Shown here: positions 12,401 through 24,688 of the stretch, piece after piece
Position numbering within the stretch: position 1 is the first letter of the stretch
Layout of the letters: each line of letters starts with the position of its first letter
Assembly (NCBI GenBank): GCA_007449985.2
Contig: VIIQ02000589.1
Span: 620,001 to 684,000 of the forward strand
Source: Desmodesmus armatus
Taxonomy: Eukaryota; Chlorophyta; Chlorophyceae; Sphaeropleales; Scenedesmaceae
Direction of reading: 5' to 3'
DNA length: 64,000 nt
Notes under the pieces: model-generated
Told to the model about the DNA's origin: nothing
The model's database searches: none
Seen by the model: only the letters and a program-made list of their open reading frames with translations
Translations under genes and position numbers: made by a program

Positions 12401-14431
12401 GCCACGACCACTCAAAGTTGGCAAATACAGGCATGCTTTCTGTCATTGAGCATATATAAAGATGATGACACACTGCAGTGCAGACTTTCAGCCACACGGC
12501 GTAGTAGAGATGCCGCTAAGTTCTTTCGCACCTCCTTCCGTTCAAGTGTGACCCTGTCCTGCCTGTACAGGTGACTGCCGCCAAAGGGGAACACCCTGCT
12601 GAAGTTGACCATGCTGCCATCAGACAGCACAGCAGGGTGGGGGCTCTGCATGATGGCGGGGACCTTGTCTGGGTAAACCACCTGGTGCAGCAGTGCCAGC
12701 AAACCTCGATTGAGCCAGGCCATATGGGAGCACTAGTGCAAGTCCTAGCTACTGCACACCCTTGCCTCAACAGGGAAATGCTTCACACTGGCTAAAACGT
12801 GCCCCATGCCCTGATGGTATTTCTTACCAGCTGTGTCACAGCAGCAGAGGTCAAGCAATCCCTCAAGCTGTCGACTCAAACGCGCCCTAAGGACACATGT
12901 GCATCATGCATGTCTCCGGCTGCGCTTCACCTGCTCCAGAGTCTCCAGTGTTTCAGGGTTCACCATATAGCTGCCCCGTGGGTCCTCAGTAATGGCCATC
13001 AGCTGCACTTGGTCAACAGGGTCAAGCGTGGAGCTGGCTGCCTTGCTGTTGCTGCTGCAGGTCGCTCCGTTGCTGATGCTGTGTGCTGCTGCTGGGCCTA
13101 CTGCGTGTATGCTGACGCAGGCGTTGTCGGTCATGGGGGTGAGGGGGAAGCGCCTGGACAGCAGAGCTCCGAAAGGAGCCAGCATCTGCGACACACATAA
13201 ATGCGCACAGCCAAGTGCTTCAATCATTGTTGACCTCGTAGCTTGGGGCAGATACGGCCGCCGCATGGCATTTGCATAAAGTCCTGACCGTCCAGCTTGA
13301 ATTCAAACTAGCTGCTCCACACATATGTGCACATAGCCGACCGGCAATCTGATGCCAGATCCAGTGCTGGTTGCAGGGAACCCCCCCCCCCCAAGATCCA
13401 GTCCAGCGTCAGGCTTGGCCTCTGAGAGTTATTTCTTCATTCACTGTGCAGCCACCAGTTCTGCTCGCACCTGCTGCGCATATCCCAGGATGCCTTGCGG
13501 TGGGGTTGCAAACTCGTTCAGCACCACCCTGCCTTGTGCCTTGTAAGCTTTGTAGGCCTTGCTCTGCACATAGCGCTGGCTGCCCCAGGCCCTGCCGCCT
13601 TCAATGCGCAGCCTGCTTAGGAAGCCGTAGCCATCAAACATGTGACGCATCTTGGAATAGTCACCACCACCTGCACTCTCAAATCATATGTGCACGGCGC
13701 ACACAGAAGTAGTCATTCCAAGCTACAGCAATGGAGCAGCACTGGGGTTGCATATGGTCTGGCCAATCAAGTTCCCAGAGCACAACTGTTTCACATCTCC
13801 ACGGCTGCGACACAATCATCGCAACCCAGCTGCTTCACACCCAGTTTCTTCTTGGAAACCTCTGGCGAGTATCATCAGTGTACTGTTGATGGATACACAT
13901 TACTGCCGCTGCTGCAATGCACTGCGCTGCACAGCATACATGCATGCCATGCAAGTTGCGCTGGCCACATCCCTGTATTGTGGCGACTGGAAGAGTATGC
14001 TGTCACTGACATACATGGCATGTGGCGCACATGTAGGCAGCAAGCTTGGTCGCTGAAGCTGTTTCGCACCATTGAACACCAGCGTTCCATTCAGCCAGTC
14101 TGGTATGCTGCCCTGCACAACAGCCTCCACTTCCTCTGCCTGCAGGTGAAAGCGGCACCATGTAGCAATTTCATCAACAACAGCGCTGCTAGCAGCCTGC
14201 TAAGGGGGCTCCTGGGTGCCGTTCAGTGGCTGTTCTGTCAGTGCAGGGCACATATTTGTGGCCCATGGGTCTAAATCTGATGCATGAACTTGCCTGCTCA
14301 GGCCCCTGTCCCCATGCAGCCTGCCTCGCCAGTTCACTGGGCCAAGAGTCTGCAGCTGCATCAGGTCCCAGCGGGGCAATGGCACCAGGCGCCTGGGCTG
14401 GGTAAGCAGGTTTTGACTGTGCGTTGGTCAT
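9427..14431 (-). CDS. Carotenoid oxygenase (CCD/RPE65 family)
   Basis: Eleven exons fit in phase: 14431-14252, 14139-14070, 13670-13471, 13185-12931, 12681-12532, 12130-12029, 11646-11542, 11186-10932, 10385-10327, 10067-9955 and 9623-9427 (561 aa). Family landmarks appear in order: IPDWLNGTLVFNGGGDY, MRHMFDGYGFLSRLR, then four iron-binding histidines in QSPHPAV, PSWMHDFACTEKY, FCFVHVGNAFES and the C-terminal YRFHGCWL. The family splits carotenoids or apocarotenoids at a double bond with Fe(II) and O2; the substrate cannot be told from sequence. The first exon is the least certain because its donor (TAT|GTGCCC) is weak. The 10385-10327 exon appears to end at a GC donor. I see no strong plastid transit peptide in the modelled N-terminus. 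Confidence 0.92.
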
Positions 14432-16585
14432 TGAGCTCTGTTGGTGTGATTGGGCAAGCTAATGAAGAAGTCCGAGCAAATGTGACGCCCAAACAATGCT
14501 ACGGCACTCTCAGCCAAACACATGCATGCTGTGCGCATATGACGTCATAGGTGTCGACGCATGATGAGTGCGAAAGTTGCAAACGGACGAGACAAGCTGC
14601 AGACCAGAAGTATTTTCAGAAAACAATGGTTGCGTTTGATCTTGAGCGCTTGCTGGCCCCTCACACAAGCGCGCCGACAGACGAAACAGCGCCCAAACCA
14701 CAGGCAGCAAAAGGAGTACCTGGTTATGTCAATTGACGCTCTTTTGGTCTTTCTGGGTGGTGTCAGTTGCTGCCATCCAGGTTTGCGTGGTACTGTCAGT
14801 GCAGGGCAGCCAACAGGCAACCACCGCAATGCGCATGCTGCGTGCTGTGGGATTGTGCTGTGATCATGCCCTTTAGCCTAATCAGTGATTGTGTTTTGCT
14901 GATCCCCCTAGGCCTAGGTGAACGTGCCCTGTGATACCTCATAGTCTTATACAGATCCTGTCTATCTGCCTTTGACCTTGCAACACTGTTGGTTGGGTAC
15001 TGCTTGGCCCTTTGCCAATCACACTTCATAGACAAGCCCAGCACACTGTGTTGCACACCTTGGAACCCATGGCAAGCTGGATACAATGAAGAAGTCATAA
15101 CTACTCTGGCTTTGAGATGGGGTTAACCCTGCTGCAGGACCATCAGCTGCAAACAGTGATATGCACATGATTGCACCTTGTTATCTGAGACTGAAGATCG
15201 TCACTGAGGCAAGACTGCGCTGCATGAGCACACATGACCTGTCGCTCACAACTGGCCAAATATCAAAGAAAGGCTTCTTAACCCTATTCTCCTATAGTAT
15301 ATGAATGAAGAGGTGCAAGGCCTCAACTGCTCCAACATCTAAGCATAATCCCAGCTGCACTTGTGCAAGTGATGGTAGTATTGCTGTTGTAAGTTGGTTT
15401 ACATGACCAAACCTGAGCCTGCACAGAGGCAGCCTCACTGTACACATACATCACCGTCAACAATGCATGGCAGTTGATCCTACAACACAAAACGCCAAGA
15501 GCAGCTTCTAACCACAAAAGCAAGCAAAACCAGCAAAACAGACACCCACAACACGCTTGAGCGTTGTACCAGAGCACATCCTGAGCACAGCACAAGCACG
15601 CAGAGCTTATTTTGGTGCCTTTGACGGCCAGGTCAGGCCCTCAGGCTAACAACAAGAATCGGGTGAAAACAACATGTGCAGACAACACGAAACAGAAGGA
15701 AAACTGTACAGCCATGATGAGCCTGGACAAGGCCACCACATGCCCCTGCAAACCCCAAGCCGGTGTGCGCTACAACTAACTGCGCTGGGCCAAAAACAAA
15801 ACAAAAACCTCTGGCTTATGTGTAGGCAACCCGACACACACCCCATGCCAGTGCCTGAGGCACTGTATGTTCGCACGCTGCTGTTCAGACGCTAACAACC
15901 TGCCAACAAGCAGCAAGCACAAGTGGCCCTTGCATTGCAGCAAAGACACAGTACAGGCAGATAGCTACGATGCGGCAAACAATACACCCAATACACTGCC
16001 CGACAGACTGCCCAGAACAAAAGCAGTCGCTGCAACCACACGTGATGACTCCTCCGAGAGTCTCTGTGCTGTGTGGACACAGCCTGTGCGGCACTGCAAA
16101 CCCCAGACCGTTCATTCCACAGAGAAAGCTGTGTGGGAGTTGTTTTCTGTTCTCCGCACATGCTTGACACATTTTGGCACAGCTGCCATGGGAACCACAG
16201 AGCAACACACGGCAGTAAATGTACAGCTGGATCCACGCACAGGAACAAAGGGATGCCCAAACAGGGACAGAGGAGCCAACCTAAGGCCGTGGTTGCTGCA
16301 GGCCTGGACAACAGAGATATATGGAAACGTGCAACAGGTGGCATGTAAATGCAATCTGGGCCTGCGCAAACAGCATGTCACTGAAAGTCCTACTATGGCC
16401 TGTCATACTTGCCGGGCACTCATGAGACCAAAGGGGCGCGATGTTGCAAATCGAACAAGCAACACTAGCGTGCCTTCTCAGCTGACACATTGCAGCACCA
16501 GCAAAACAGCCACTTGGCAGCAGCTGCTGCTAAAACAAGACAAAGTACAAACAATGCAGTAAACTGGCAGGGCAGCCACGCGCCT
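14432..16585. other. Gene-poor interval
   Basis: About 2.1 kb contains no reading frame with recognisable domains or supported splice structure. Its right part may be a long 3' UTR of the minus-strand gene ending at 16586, and its left part the 5' flank of the carotenoid oxygenase. No mobile-element ends or RNA gene were recognised. Confidence 0.35.
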
Positions 16586-17107
16586 TCAGAAGACCACCGG
16601 GGGGTAGATAGGCACAGGGAGAACAGGCCTTGCATGTGCTGACCAGGAGAGGCCCTTTGCGAAGTGCAAGGCAAATTCCTTCAGCTTTGCCTTGATCTTG
16701 GACTTGGTGTTACTGCTGGTGGCCTGGCCAGCGTGCTGGCAGCTGCTTTGGTTCTGAACCTCCACGAAGGTGCATGCCTGCACACCTGGGGCTGCGAATG
16801 GGCTGGTGATGGGCTTGCCGTGCTGGTTTGAGGACTTGATTAGGCCCGTTTTGGCACCATTTCCTGCGTCCTGGACGCGCACCACTGCATCTGCATAATA
16901 GCAGTCAACTGCACTGCTGCCTATGGGACCAAAGCTGCCATCACTTGCGACGGTGCTCATTGAAGCGTGGGAGAACCTGTCGAGTCCTTTCTTGGGCTGG
17001 TAGGCGCCTTGCTTGCGTGCAGGCGTTGGAGTGGGCTGTCTGCTGAGACTCGAAACAACCTGAGACAGGTGGACAGATGGGTCACTGAACATCTCGTGGA
17101 TGAACAT
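16586..17107 (-). CDS. Unrecognised single-exon protein, 173 aa
   Basis: ATG 17107-17105 opens an uninterrupted frame to 16586. The N-terminus has an amphipathic start (MFIHEMFSDPSVHLSQV), then a basic Pro/Thr linker and an Asp/Val/Ala region (AVDCYYADAVVRVQDAGNG), followed by a Lys-rich helix (TKSKIKAKLKEFALHFAKGL) and a Pro/Val tail. No signal peptide or clear membrane helix is visible. It does not match a family I know. It is divergent with the gene starting at 17620. The ORF length and the sensible distribution of charged residues argue for coding, but there is no splice evidence to confirm it. Confidence 0.45.
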   Translation of the reverse strand: MFIHEMFSDPSVHLSQVVSSLSRQPTPTPARKQGAYQPKKGLDRFSHASMSTVASDGSFGPIGSSAVDCYYADAVVRVQDAGNGAKTGLIKSSNQHGKPITSPFAAPGVQACTFVEVQNQSSCQHAGQATSSNTKSKIKAKLKEFALHFAKGLSWSAHARPVLPVPIYPPVVF

Positions 17108-17619
17108 GTTGAAGGTGACGGAAGGAAGGTGGAGCAGATCCGACGAAACAACGAAGCAGACGCGGTGGTGTTGGTGTTGGAGTGGGTGTTGGTGTATTGG
17201 GAGGGCAGCTGGGGACTTGTAGTGAGACCAGAAGTGAGACGCTTTGAAAGGCAGTTATACAAAGGTCACAATGCGCATTAAGTACAGACGACCGGCCTAC
17301 AACCCGTCAGCGGACGAGCCCAAAGGGCATCTATAACCCTCACACTTTTACCCATTTTGTTTGCTGGACCAAATATGCAATGGCAGCAGTTTTTTGTACT
17401 TTCCAAATTAACTACAACGTCTATTCATCGTGTATGATTGGTTTCTCCTTGCAACCACTTGTCCATGTCCATGGAAGCATTCGGGGCCAAAGGTGCAAAC
17501 AGCCTTCATTACCCCTCAATACATCTGCAGATTAGCCCTTCTTGGCACTCATTCAGTCCACCTCCTCCCACCTAGAGGCATCCCAGTTCCCGCCACTCGG
17601 CAAGCCAAGCCTGAATCCC
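17108..17619. promoter_or_regulatory. Divergent promoter region of two unrecognised genes
   Basis: About 510 bases separate the start codons at 17107 (minus) and 17620 (plus). The middle part (about 17330-17430) is AT-richer than its surroundings, as expected for an upstream region. No defined motif was identified. Confidence 0.35.
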
Positions 17620-19112
17620 ATGCTTGATTCGGACGCAACAACAGCGCCAGACAGTCTGTTGCGTTTCAAGAGGTGTAAGGATGCTGTCTTGCGGCGAGCA
17701 GCAGCAAAGCCGGAGGAGCACACCCCCAGCATTCCCCCGCTGCTGCTAACCTTCCGCACGCTGTTCAGCAGCCGAACAAAGCAAGCGGGATGTGATAATC
17801 TACCACTCAGCAGGCAGGCGGCGCTCTCTCCTTGTGGCAGCAGCGAGTCTGAGCCTTCACCACAACAGGCTGGCAGCAGCAGTCCTTCGCAGCAACTGTT
17901 GCACACACCTTCAGCGGATGTGTGTGATGTTGAGATCGATGTCCTCTCACGCATTCACAGCAACAACGGTGGCGACAGCAGCAGCTGTCTGCCCAGCAGC
18001 CACACAGACAGCGCTGCCGCAGCAACCTGTGCTGGCCATGCCAACAGCAGCAGCATGCCACGCGCACAGCAGCCTCCTCTGCGCCGCAAGACAACAAGCA
18101 ACATGTTGACAGTATGCGCTACAAAAGCACAGCAGCCCAGCAGGCAGCTGAGCTCAGTCCTCAAGCCAGCAACCCAGCAGGGAACTGCAGCAGCTGCGCA
18201 GCAGCATGTGACAGATAGACTCCCCTGGCTGCCAGCTAGGGGCAGCAGGGCACCTCAACGGCCAGCTACATCCCTGCAGCCGCTGACACTGAGAAGACCA
18301 CCTGCCAGGAAGCAGCAGCCGAGGCGTGCGGCAAGCCTGTTTGAGGCCACTGGCCGAGAGAACATCCGCTACCTGCTAGGCCCGCATGCGGTTTGGGGTT
18401 CTGTCACAAGGTGAGTTGTGGTTGCTGCAGTGCTCCAATGTTACCCAACAGTGTGAACATGCTATCCAAGCAACATGGGACTGCACAGCTCATCTGGCAA
18501 CACTCTCAGGATAGCATAAGCAGGCCCACAACAAGGCCTGCAGTACTCAGCAGCATAGATACGCACCACACCTGCAATTTCAAACTCCAACACAAACATA
18601 ATAGGCTGCATGTGATGCCACCGCACTGTGAAATGCAATGGTTGCTTACAGCAGAGCTGAGCAACAGCATGTTCCCCATTGCAGTCAAGGATGCTGAATC
18701 CATCTCGTTTTCACAAGCAGCAGAACGGTTCCAGTGCTGAGAGTACTGAGAGCCTGCCAATGCTGCTGTCATGTCTCTGTTCCCTGAATGCTGCCACAGG
18801 TACAAGATGCTGCTGATGGCTGAGCAGGTCCATGAGACCCACTTACAAACAGTCCTCAGCGAGACTCTTGAGACCACAGACTGGGCAGGAGAGCCTGCCT
18901 GGGAGGCTGACTTCAGTGTCATCAGCAACAAGTACGGTCAACGTGCGCGGCAGTTCCTGTTCTGGTGGGGAGGAGCCCTAGCACATCTGAGATGGAACCC
19001 AAGCCCTGAGGAAACCGACCAAGAGGAGGATGCAGCAAAGGTTTCAGTTGTGGTTGCGGGGGAGCAGGCTGCTGCTGTTCAGGGTGCAGTGGTCAAGTTT
19101 GGCAGTGAATGA
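17620..19112 (+). CDS. Unrecognised two-exon protein, 367 aa, Ser/Gln/Ala-rich with a folded C-terminus
   Basis: Exon 1 (17620-18410) ends AG|GTGAG and exon 2 (18800-19112) begins G|TAC; the phase fits. The first 240 residues are low complexity: Ser, Gln, Ala and Pro with scattered basic patches. The part across the junction looks folded: ATGRENIRYLLGPHAVWG, then a helix RYKMLLMAEQVHETHLQ, an acidic stretch, and KYGQRARQFLFWWGGALA, ending in a Val/Ala strand. The Trp-rich segment may be buried or touch a membrane, but a single short hydrophobic stretch is weak evidence. ATG 17620 is the first ATG in the frame. Exon phase and the compositional change support a real gene; no function can be given. 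Confidence 0.6.
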
Positions 19113-20958
19113 GCTCTGCAGAGCATGTCTTGACTGTGCACAGTGGTGCACAGGAGAAGAGGGCGTGCGTGTTGGTGGTGCGATTGTTTGGGGTGCAGTT
19201 GGTGGGCCAGGTAATTATGTCAGTAAGCCCTGCAGTATCATCGGCCCTGCAGCATCATCGGCTTGATGCATCAGGGGCAGGTTTGGGCTCACCTGTTGAT
19301 TCAGCAGCGCGGCCCAGTCAAGAAGCTTGTACTGGGAATATACATCTTCTGCCAGTGCGGACGGTAATTGGGTAGAAAGACGGGCCACTTGCAGCAGGAG
19401 GCTGGAGTTGTGTGCCTCTGGCAGTGGCTGACTGTGTTGCGTACCTGCACTGTGGCGTGTCTTTGTTATGGCCCTGTATGCCCCAGTATGGCATGCTGGA
19501 AGTTCGGTATGCACGTCTGCACAGTGTGTTGTGGGTCGCAAGACTGTGTGAAGCCTTACATTGCACTGTTGCATAGGTGGGCCCTCTTTCTCTCTTTGCA
19601 GCGGTGCGTCGTGCCCCACGCCACTGTGGCAAATTCAGCCTGCCAAACCAAGCCAGTGGGCTGCCAGGGTTGTGTGCTGTTGTTGACTGTTGTGAGTGTT
19701 GCCTCGCAGCACGAATTTGCCTACAACCGTTGCTGGCATACAAGCTTCACTCACCATCTGCTGTGAGGAGATGATTCAGCCACTTTCTTCATTATGGCCA
19801 TCCGACGTGTTGGTAATACTGTGTGCAGCCATGTGTGCTGCACAATGGTGGCTCATGGATGCTGCATCAGGACTTCATCTGCAGTGACAGCACCCTCAGC
19901 ACAGCTTCCTAACAAGGCGCCCCTCACGACATGACTCCATGACAGCTAGCAGCCTCGTATTTTTTTGGAGCATCTCACGATGGCGGCCAGGGGTAAAAAT
20001 GGCCTGAGGTTTTGGATGCGTGAGCCTGACTAAGCCTTGTCAGCTGCTTGAATGGGACTCTTTGGCAGCATAGTGACCTGCACCTATGCCTGGCAGGCTG
20101 TGGACGACCATCTGCTTGCTGCAACTGCTGCTGGCAGCAAGCTGCTGTGTTGCCGTGCAGTGACACTGCAGCTGTTACTTTGAGGGTTTTGACAGTTATC
20201 AGGTGCTCAAGTTGTGCTGATGTGTCAGTTTCGAAAGGCTTGTGGAATCAGTGCAGTGACAAAAAGTGGAGATGTTGCCTGTTGTTGGACAGCGGCTAGC
20301 CGCCTCTGCGAGCCGCACATGGTTCAGCTGTCCAGTGTTGACCGTGTTCAATGTCAAGACATGATGGGGTGTTGTACGCAGCTGCTGCATGTGCCCTGAT
20401 GCTGCTCCTTTATGTAAGAGCAGGCTTGTGCATGCACTGCCAAGTCTCAAGGTGGTTTGGGCAGCATGGATGTTACCAGGCATTGCTTTTTGAACACAGT
20501 TGGCACAAGGTGTGCGCCATTCCACAGCGATGGGGAGAAAAGGTACACATAGACACAGTCGCCAAAATGCGTATCTTGTGCCTTTCGTCAACAAGGCAGG
20601 GCGGTCTGCTTTCAAGGCAACCTTGGCGATGTCAGCACAAATGTGGAACTGATGGAAGCAGTCCAAGCATTCAGCAACCCAGTGGCACCGGCTGATGAAC
20701 AACACACCAGCATCTAGTAGCAGTACAATGCACAACCTGCACAAAATGCTGCTGGGCATCGCGGCATATTGCAGGCACACGAAGCAGATGGCTGTAGCCC
20801 AGCACTGCGATGCAGATGCATCCAACCAAGTGTCTCAGCCCAGCAAGCCCCACATATGCAGGGAGCCCTGCACCCTTGAGTCGGGTGCAGTGCTGTGCTC
20901 CATGAACACCCAACACGCCAGTGCTGCAAAAGCAAGCGTGCAACAGCCTGCTGCTGCC
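19113..20958. other. Convergent intergenic interval
   Basis: This 1.85-kb stretch lies between the 3' end of the plus-strand unrecognised gene and the 3' end of TRAPPC2. Open frames exist on both strands but none has domain-like composition or phase-consistent splicing. I see no gene in it. Confidence 0.4.
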
Positions 20959-22002
20959 TCACCCCAGGCGCTTTGCTAGCACCCTGACCTTCTGGTCGAA
21001 TGTCTTGGAGGTGATGCGGGTGGTGGGGTTGTGGAAGGGGTTGAGCATCACCTGCATTAGCACAGGGTGAGAGTCGCCATAGGGGACAGACCCGCGGCAT
21101 GAAGAGCTGGTGAGCATGGTGACAGCAGGATGAGGTGTAGCAGGTGGTGCTATCGAAGCGCAGCACCGGGCATGTCACAGTTGCAGGGCCGGTCAGCACT
21201 GTTGAATGCGCGCCAGCTGATTTCATTGCTGCTTGCCGCTGCTTGCACTTCCATCACAAGGTGTGAGCAACTATCTTTCGTCACCAGCTGCTACTACCAG
21301 ACCTGTTTTGTGTCTCTGCACACCATCTCCCACCCATGTCCCTCCATCCCTCCCCTCCCTCTCCCAGTGTTGAAACTCACCCTCAGGTACAGCTCATGCA
21401 CCTCGTTGAAGAATGTGCGTATGGCGTCATCGTTCTTGCCCTCATGCAGTAACATGAACCTGGCGTTGCCCGGCGTCACGTAGGCTGTGACAAATAGGTT
21501 GTTGAACCTGTCGACCGTCTGCAGCAGCAGGACAGAGACAAGCCCAATTGGATGGGCTGCAACAAGTCAATCTGCAAGCAGGTGCTGTGTCTCCTTGCAA
21601 TTTTCAACACTTGATCAAAATATTTTGACCTCACGACCAGCTGCCCTCTGCACTCAAGCACACAAGCTGCTGAGGTTGCTGCCCTGCAAGGGTGCCCAGC
21701 TGACACACCTTCAAGTGCAACTCCTTCGACGACCACATGGCCTCGTCCACAGCGTCCAGCGACGCATGAAGGACAAATTGATGCAAGTACTGCGTTTGTT
21801 GCTGCACACGCAGTCCAACAATGACACTGATGTCAGCACATATAGATCATCACCTGCTGTAGTGATCTAGCCAGAAACAAGGGGGGCCAGCTGCGCTGCT
21901 CCGCACCTCCTTCGGCCCCGTAAAATCAGCTTCGTATATAGGCTGATCCTTGCCGCCTACTATCACAAACGAGAGCACTCCGGCCCCCTGAGCTACAGCC
22001 AT
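20959..22002 (-). CDS. TRAPPC2: TRAPP complex subunit 2 (sedlin/Trs20)
   Basis: Four exons join in phase: 22002-21907, 21789-21709, 21518-21381 and 21051-20959 (135 aa; the human protein has 140). The longin-type fold is recognisable from start to end: a first strand LSFVIVGGKDQPIYEADF, helix YLHQFVLHASLDAVDEAMW, then TVDRFNNLFVTAYVTPGNAR and DAIRTFFNEVHELYLR, ending NPFHNPTTRITSKTFDQKV and VLAKRLG. TRAPPC2 is an adaptor subunit of the TRAPP complexes that act as GEFs for Rab1/Rab11-type GTPases in ER-Golgi and Golgi traffic. The start is the only ATG before the first strand. The protein looks complete and unaltered. Confidence 0.96.
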
Positions 22003-22143
22003 CCAGTCATGTCACAGCATGTGTGTGGCTTGCCATATGATGCTGCAATGTTTTTGTAAAAATTGGACAGCTGATCATTGCAAACCTTTCCTGCAGCTGA
22101 AAGAGCTGCCCAACCACCACCGTCATCTTTGTCACATTGCAAC

Positions 22144-22164
22144 CTGACTGACTGACTGACTGAC
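22144..22164. repeat. GACT microsatellite
   Basis: A short run of about five CTGA/GACT tetranucleotides lies in the 370-base gap between TRAPPC2 (start 22002) and the DRE2 stop (22375). The rest of that gap shows nothing further. Confidence 0.85.
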
Positions 22165-22374
22165 GTTACACCAAGCCTCAAGCCTGTTGTCCATTACACA
22201 GGAGCCAACAAGTCTGGTTTTCACTCGGTATGGCCTGCAATCCAAGAAACCATGCCTACATCCCAGCCAATCACCAACAAAGGAACTTCAACACCAAACC
22301 ATGCAGTCATAACCACCACTGCTCACTCCACACCAAGAACAGCGACTGTACAGTGCAAGGTGCCGCCACCTTGC

Positions 22375-24254
22375 TCATGCATCTGCAGTCAGGAAGTCTG
22401 CTGGCAACTGGATGGGCTTGCCAGTCTCAAAAGCAGGCAGGCCGCGGTACGGGCAGCCAGCGCAGCGGAAGGCATCCCCCAGGGTGCACTGCACACATAC
22501 AAGGGGAACCAGCAGCATCAACATGCGTCAGCAGAAAATCTACAACATTTGACTATGTTGCCAACACAAACCCATGTCTGCTACAGGTGCTGAAGAGGCT
22601 GAATATGAAGCAAGGGAAGGAGCACAGCGATGGCTGCTGCAGTTGATCATGCACCACCATCCACCCCCCCCCCCTCTGAAAAGCCACATACAGTCACGCC
22701 CTCTTGCACAACAGTGACATCTGCTTGCAGTCCGGTCAGCCAGGTGCCGCTCCCAAAACCCAGCCCTCGTGTCACTTACGTTGCCGCAAGATGACTGTGG
22801 GTTCTCCAGCATCTCCTTTGTCAGCTGCACCTTCTCCCCCTTGGCCTCTGCCTCAGCACGCCCACAGCTGCAGTTCTTGCAGGCCTTGCGTGCACCACCC
22901 GCACCCACCTCACAGTCGTCCTGCTTGGAGACTGCAGCACAGCACATCACCGTGCAGCAAAGCATGGCGTCAAGCCCGCTTCGAAGAAGCGGTTGCCATT
23001 GCGGCAGGCTCAGCTAGCTGGCGAGCAGTAGATTGCAACACTTGTGTCACACGGCAGCACGTGCTGCCTTGTGCACGCTGCACTGGCAGCCTTGCAACAC
23101 AAAGCAGGCAAGCTTGCAAGCGCCGCACACAACGTACGTCCTGTTGCTGTCTGCTTGCTATCTCGGTTGCCAGTGCACCATCACCCATCTTTATGTGCAT
23201 CTCTTTGACACACGTACAGCACAAGCCAAGCCGTCAGCACAGCCTCACCTGCGGGCCGCTGCCTGTCCTCCTCTGTGAGCAGCTCCTCATCATCCACCAT
23301 CTCCTCATCACCATCAAGGTCGTCGCCAGCCAGCAACCAGGCACCTGCTGGCTTGACGGCTGCTGCTGCTGCGGGGGCTGCTGACTTTGGCTTCAGCTTG
23401 ATGCTGTCCTTTGACCCCAGGGCAAAGTCAGGCGTCTGGGCTGTCACCTGTGTAGGAGTTGGCATAGTGTGCATAGCAGGAGGAGGCAAGGCAAATAAGG
23501 TGACCAAGGGCCTTTGCAGCATGGGTGGGCTTCTGCTGGAGCTGCCGCAGCTGTTGGCTTGCTTGGGTTTGGACACATCAGTCTCACAGGAGGTATTGAG
23601 GCCAAGCCTTGCCAAGCAGCAGTATGCCGTGGCCTTCAAAGAGCCTCCGTCCAAAGCTCGGTGAGGCTGGCAGGTGCCTTAGGCTCACGCTCTGCAGTGA
23701 CTCACCACGGGCTGTCTAAGGAGCCTTCCCTGCCTGTGGCAAACTCATGCATGCATGTAAACCAAGCAAGTGCACCAACACTACCCACTCCAAGGGGGTT
23801 GCACACCTGGGTGATGCCAGCAGAGCAGCTGCTTTGGCAGTTGGTGAAGCCACTCAACAGCATAACACTGTCAATTTCAGCCTGCAGGTCAACAACACAG
23901 GCAGGCCATCAACCAACAGTCAGCCAGGGATGCAGTCTGCTGCCAGGCCTGCGCTGCTCAAGCAGGAGACATTGCGCTGAACAGCAGGCAAGGGCAGCAG
24001 CCCACCTGTTCTTGGTGTAGCTGGACTGCTACGCTCGATCCTGGTGACAACAGCTTTGCAACAGCACCCATTAGAGCTGCATCAGCCGTGGTGCAGAGCA
24101 CGACCGCCTTGCTGTACTTGCTGCCTGCCTGCAGGGCTGCAGGCTCTGTGGTGACGTCGGCATCAAGGGGCGACACGTTGTGGGTGCTACAGAACTCCTG
24201 CACCGTCTGGTAAGGAAAGAGGCTTCCATGCAGCACCACCAGAGTCTTGGCCAT
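22375..24254 (-). CDS. DRE2: Anamorsin/DRE2, cytosolic Fe-S cluster assembly protein
   Basis: Five exons fit in phase: 24254-24006, 23881-23807, 23447-23249, 22931-22780 and 22488-22375 (262 aa). The N-terminal methyltransferase-like domain is degenerate, as usual, and ends [12 protein letters not shown]. An acidic linker ([16 protein letters not shown]) leads to the C-terminal CIAPIN1 domain. Both cluster motifs are present: C-x10-C-x2-C-x-C in [19 protein letters not shown] and C-x2-C-x7-C-x2-C in [15 protein letters not shown], followed by [16 protein letters not shown]. With the diflavin reductase TAH18/NDOR1 it feeds electrons to the cytosolic Fe-S assembly machinery. All eight cluster cysteines are intact, and the length is normal for the family. 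Confidence 0.96.
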
Positions 24255-24688
24255 GGTTGCTTCTGGTGATGACAGGGCAGCAGTAGTTACGAAGGGAGCT
24301 TGAAGCCGATCACGGTGAACAAGCAGATGTGAAGTTGAAAAAGAAATGAACAAGGTATACTTTCGAAAGTTGGCCAGCCTGTCACACCCCACAAAAGTGA
24401 GCATAACAGCATAAAAGTTATTCTGCACTCGAGGCATCACCCGACAGCTGCCCTGCAGCTGCAACTTGCCCCCATCATAGGTTTCTGAGTGCCAAGGCCG
24501 CAGCTAGTGGGCCCAACTTCATCTTGAGCAGGGCAGCAGTACTGCAGCAGCAGGGTGTGCCACTCTCTCTGGCGCACCTTGTTTCCTGTCACACCCGCTG
24601 CCTTGTGGCTGGCTAGTTGCCACAGATGCGGTTGCTTTAGCCATCAGTAGTTGTCCTTCCATCCTTTGCACCTGGACAGGGGGCTGGC
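24255..24688. promoter_or_regulatory. Divergent promoter region of DRE2 and the PPIP5K gene
   Basis: The start codons at 24254 (minus) and 24689 (plus) are 434 bases apart, so both promoters lie here or in the 5' UTRs. No defined element was recognised. Confidence 0.4.

Noticed and set aside
15867..16562. 231-codon open frame, plus strand
   Set aside because: Lies opposite the probable 3' UTR of the minus-strand gene ending at 16586; Thr/Cys-rich without pattern, no splice or domain support.
20199..20825. 208-codon open frame, minus strand, between converging genes
   Set aside because: Cys/Leu/His-rich composition typical of chance frames in this genome, no domain, no plausible start context or splice partners.
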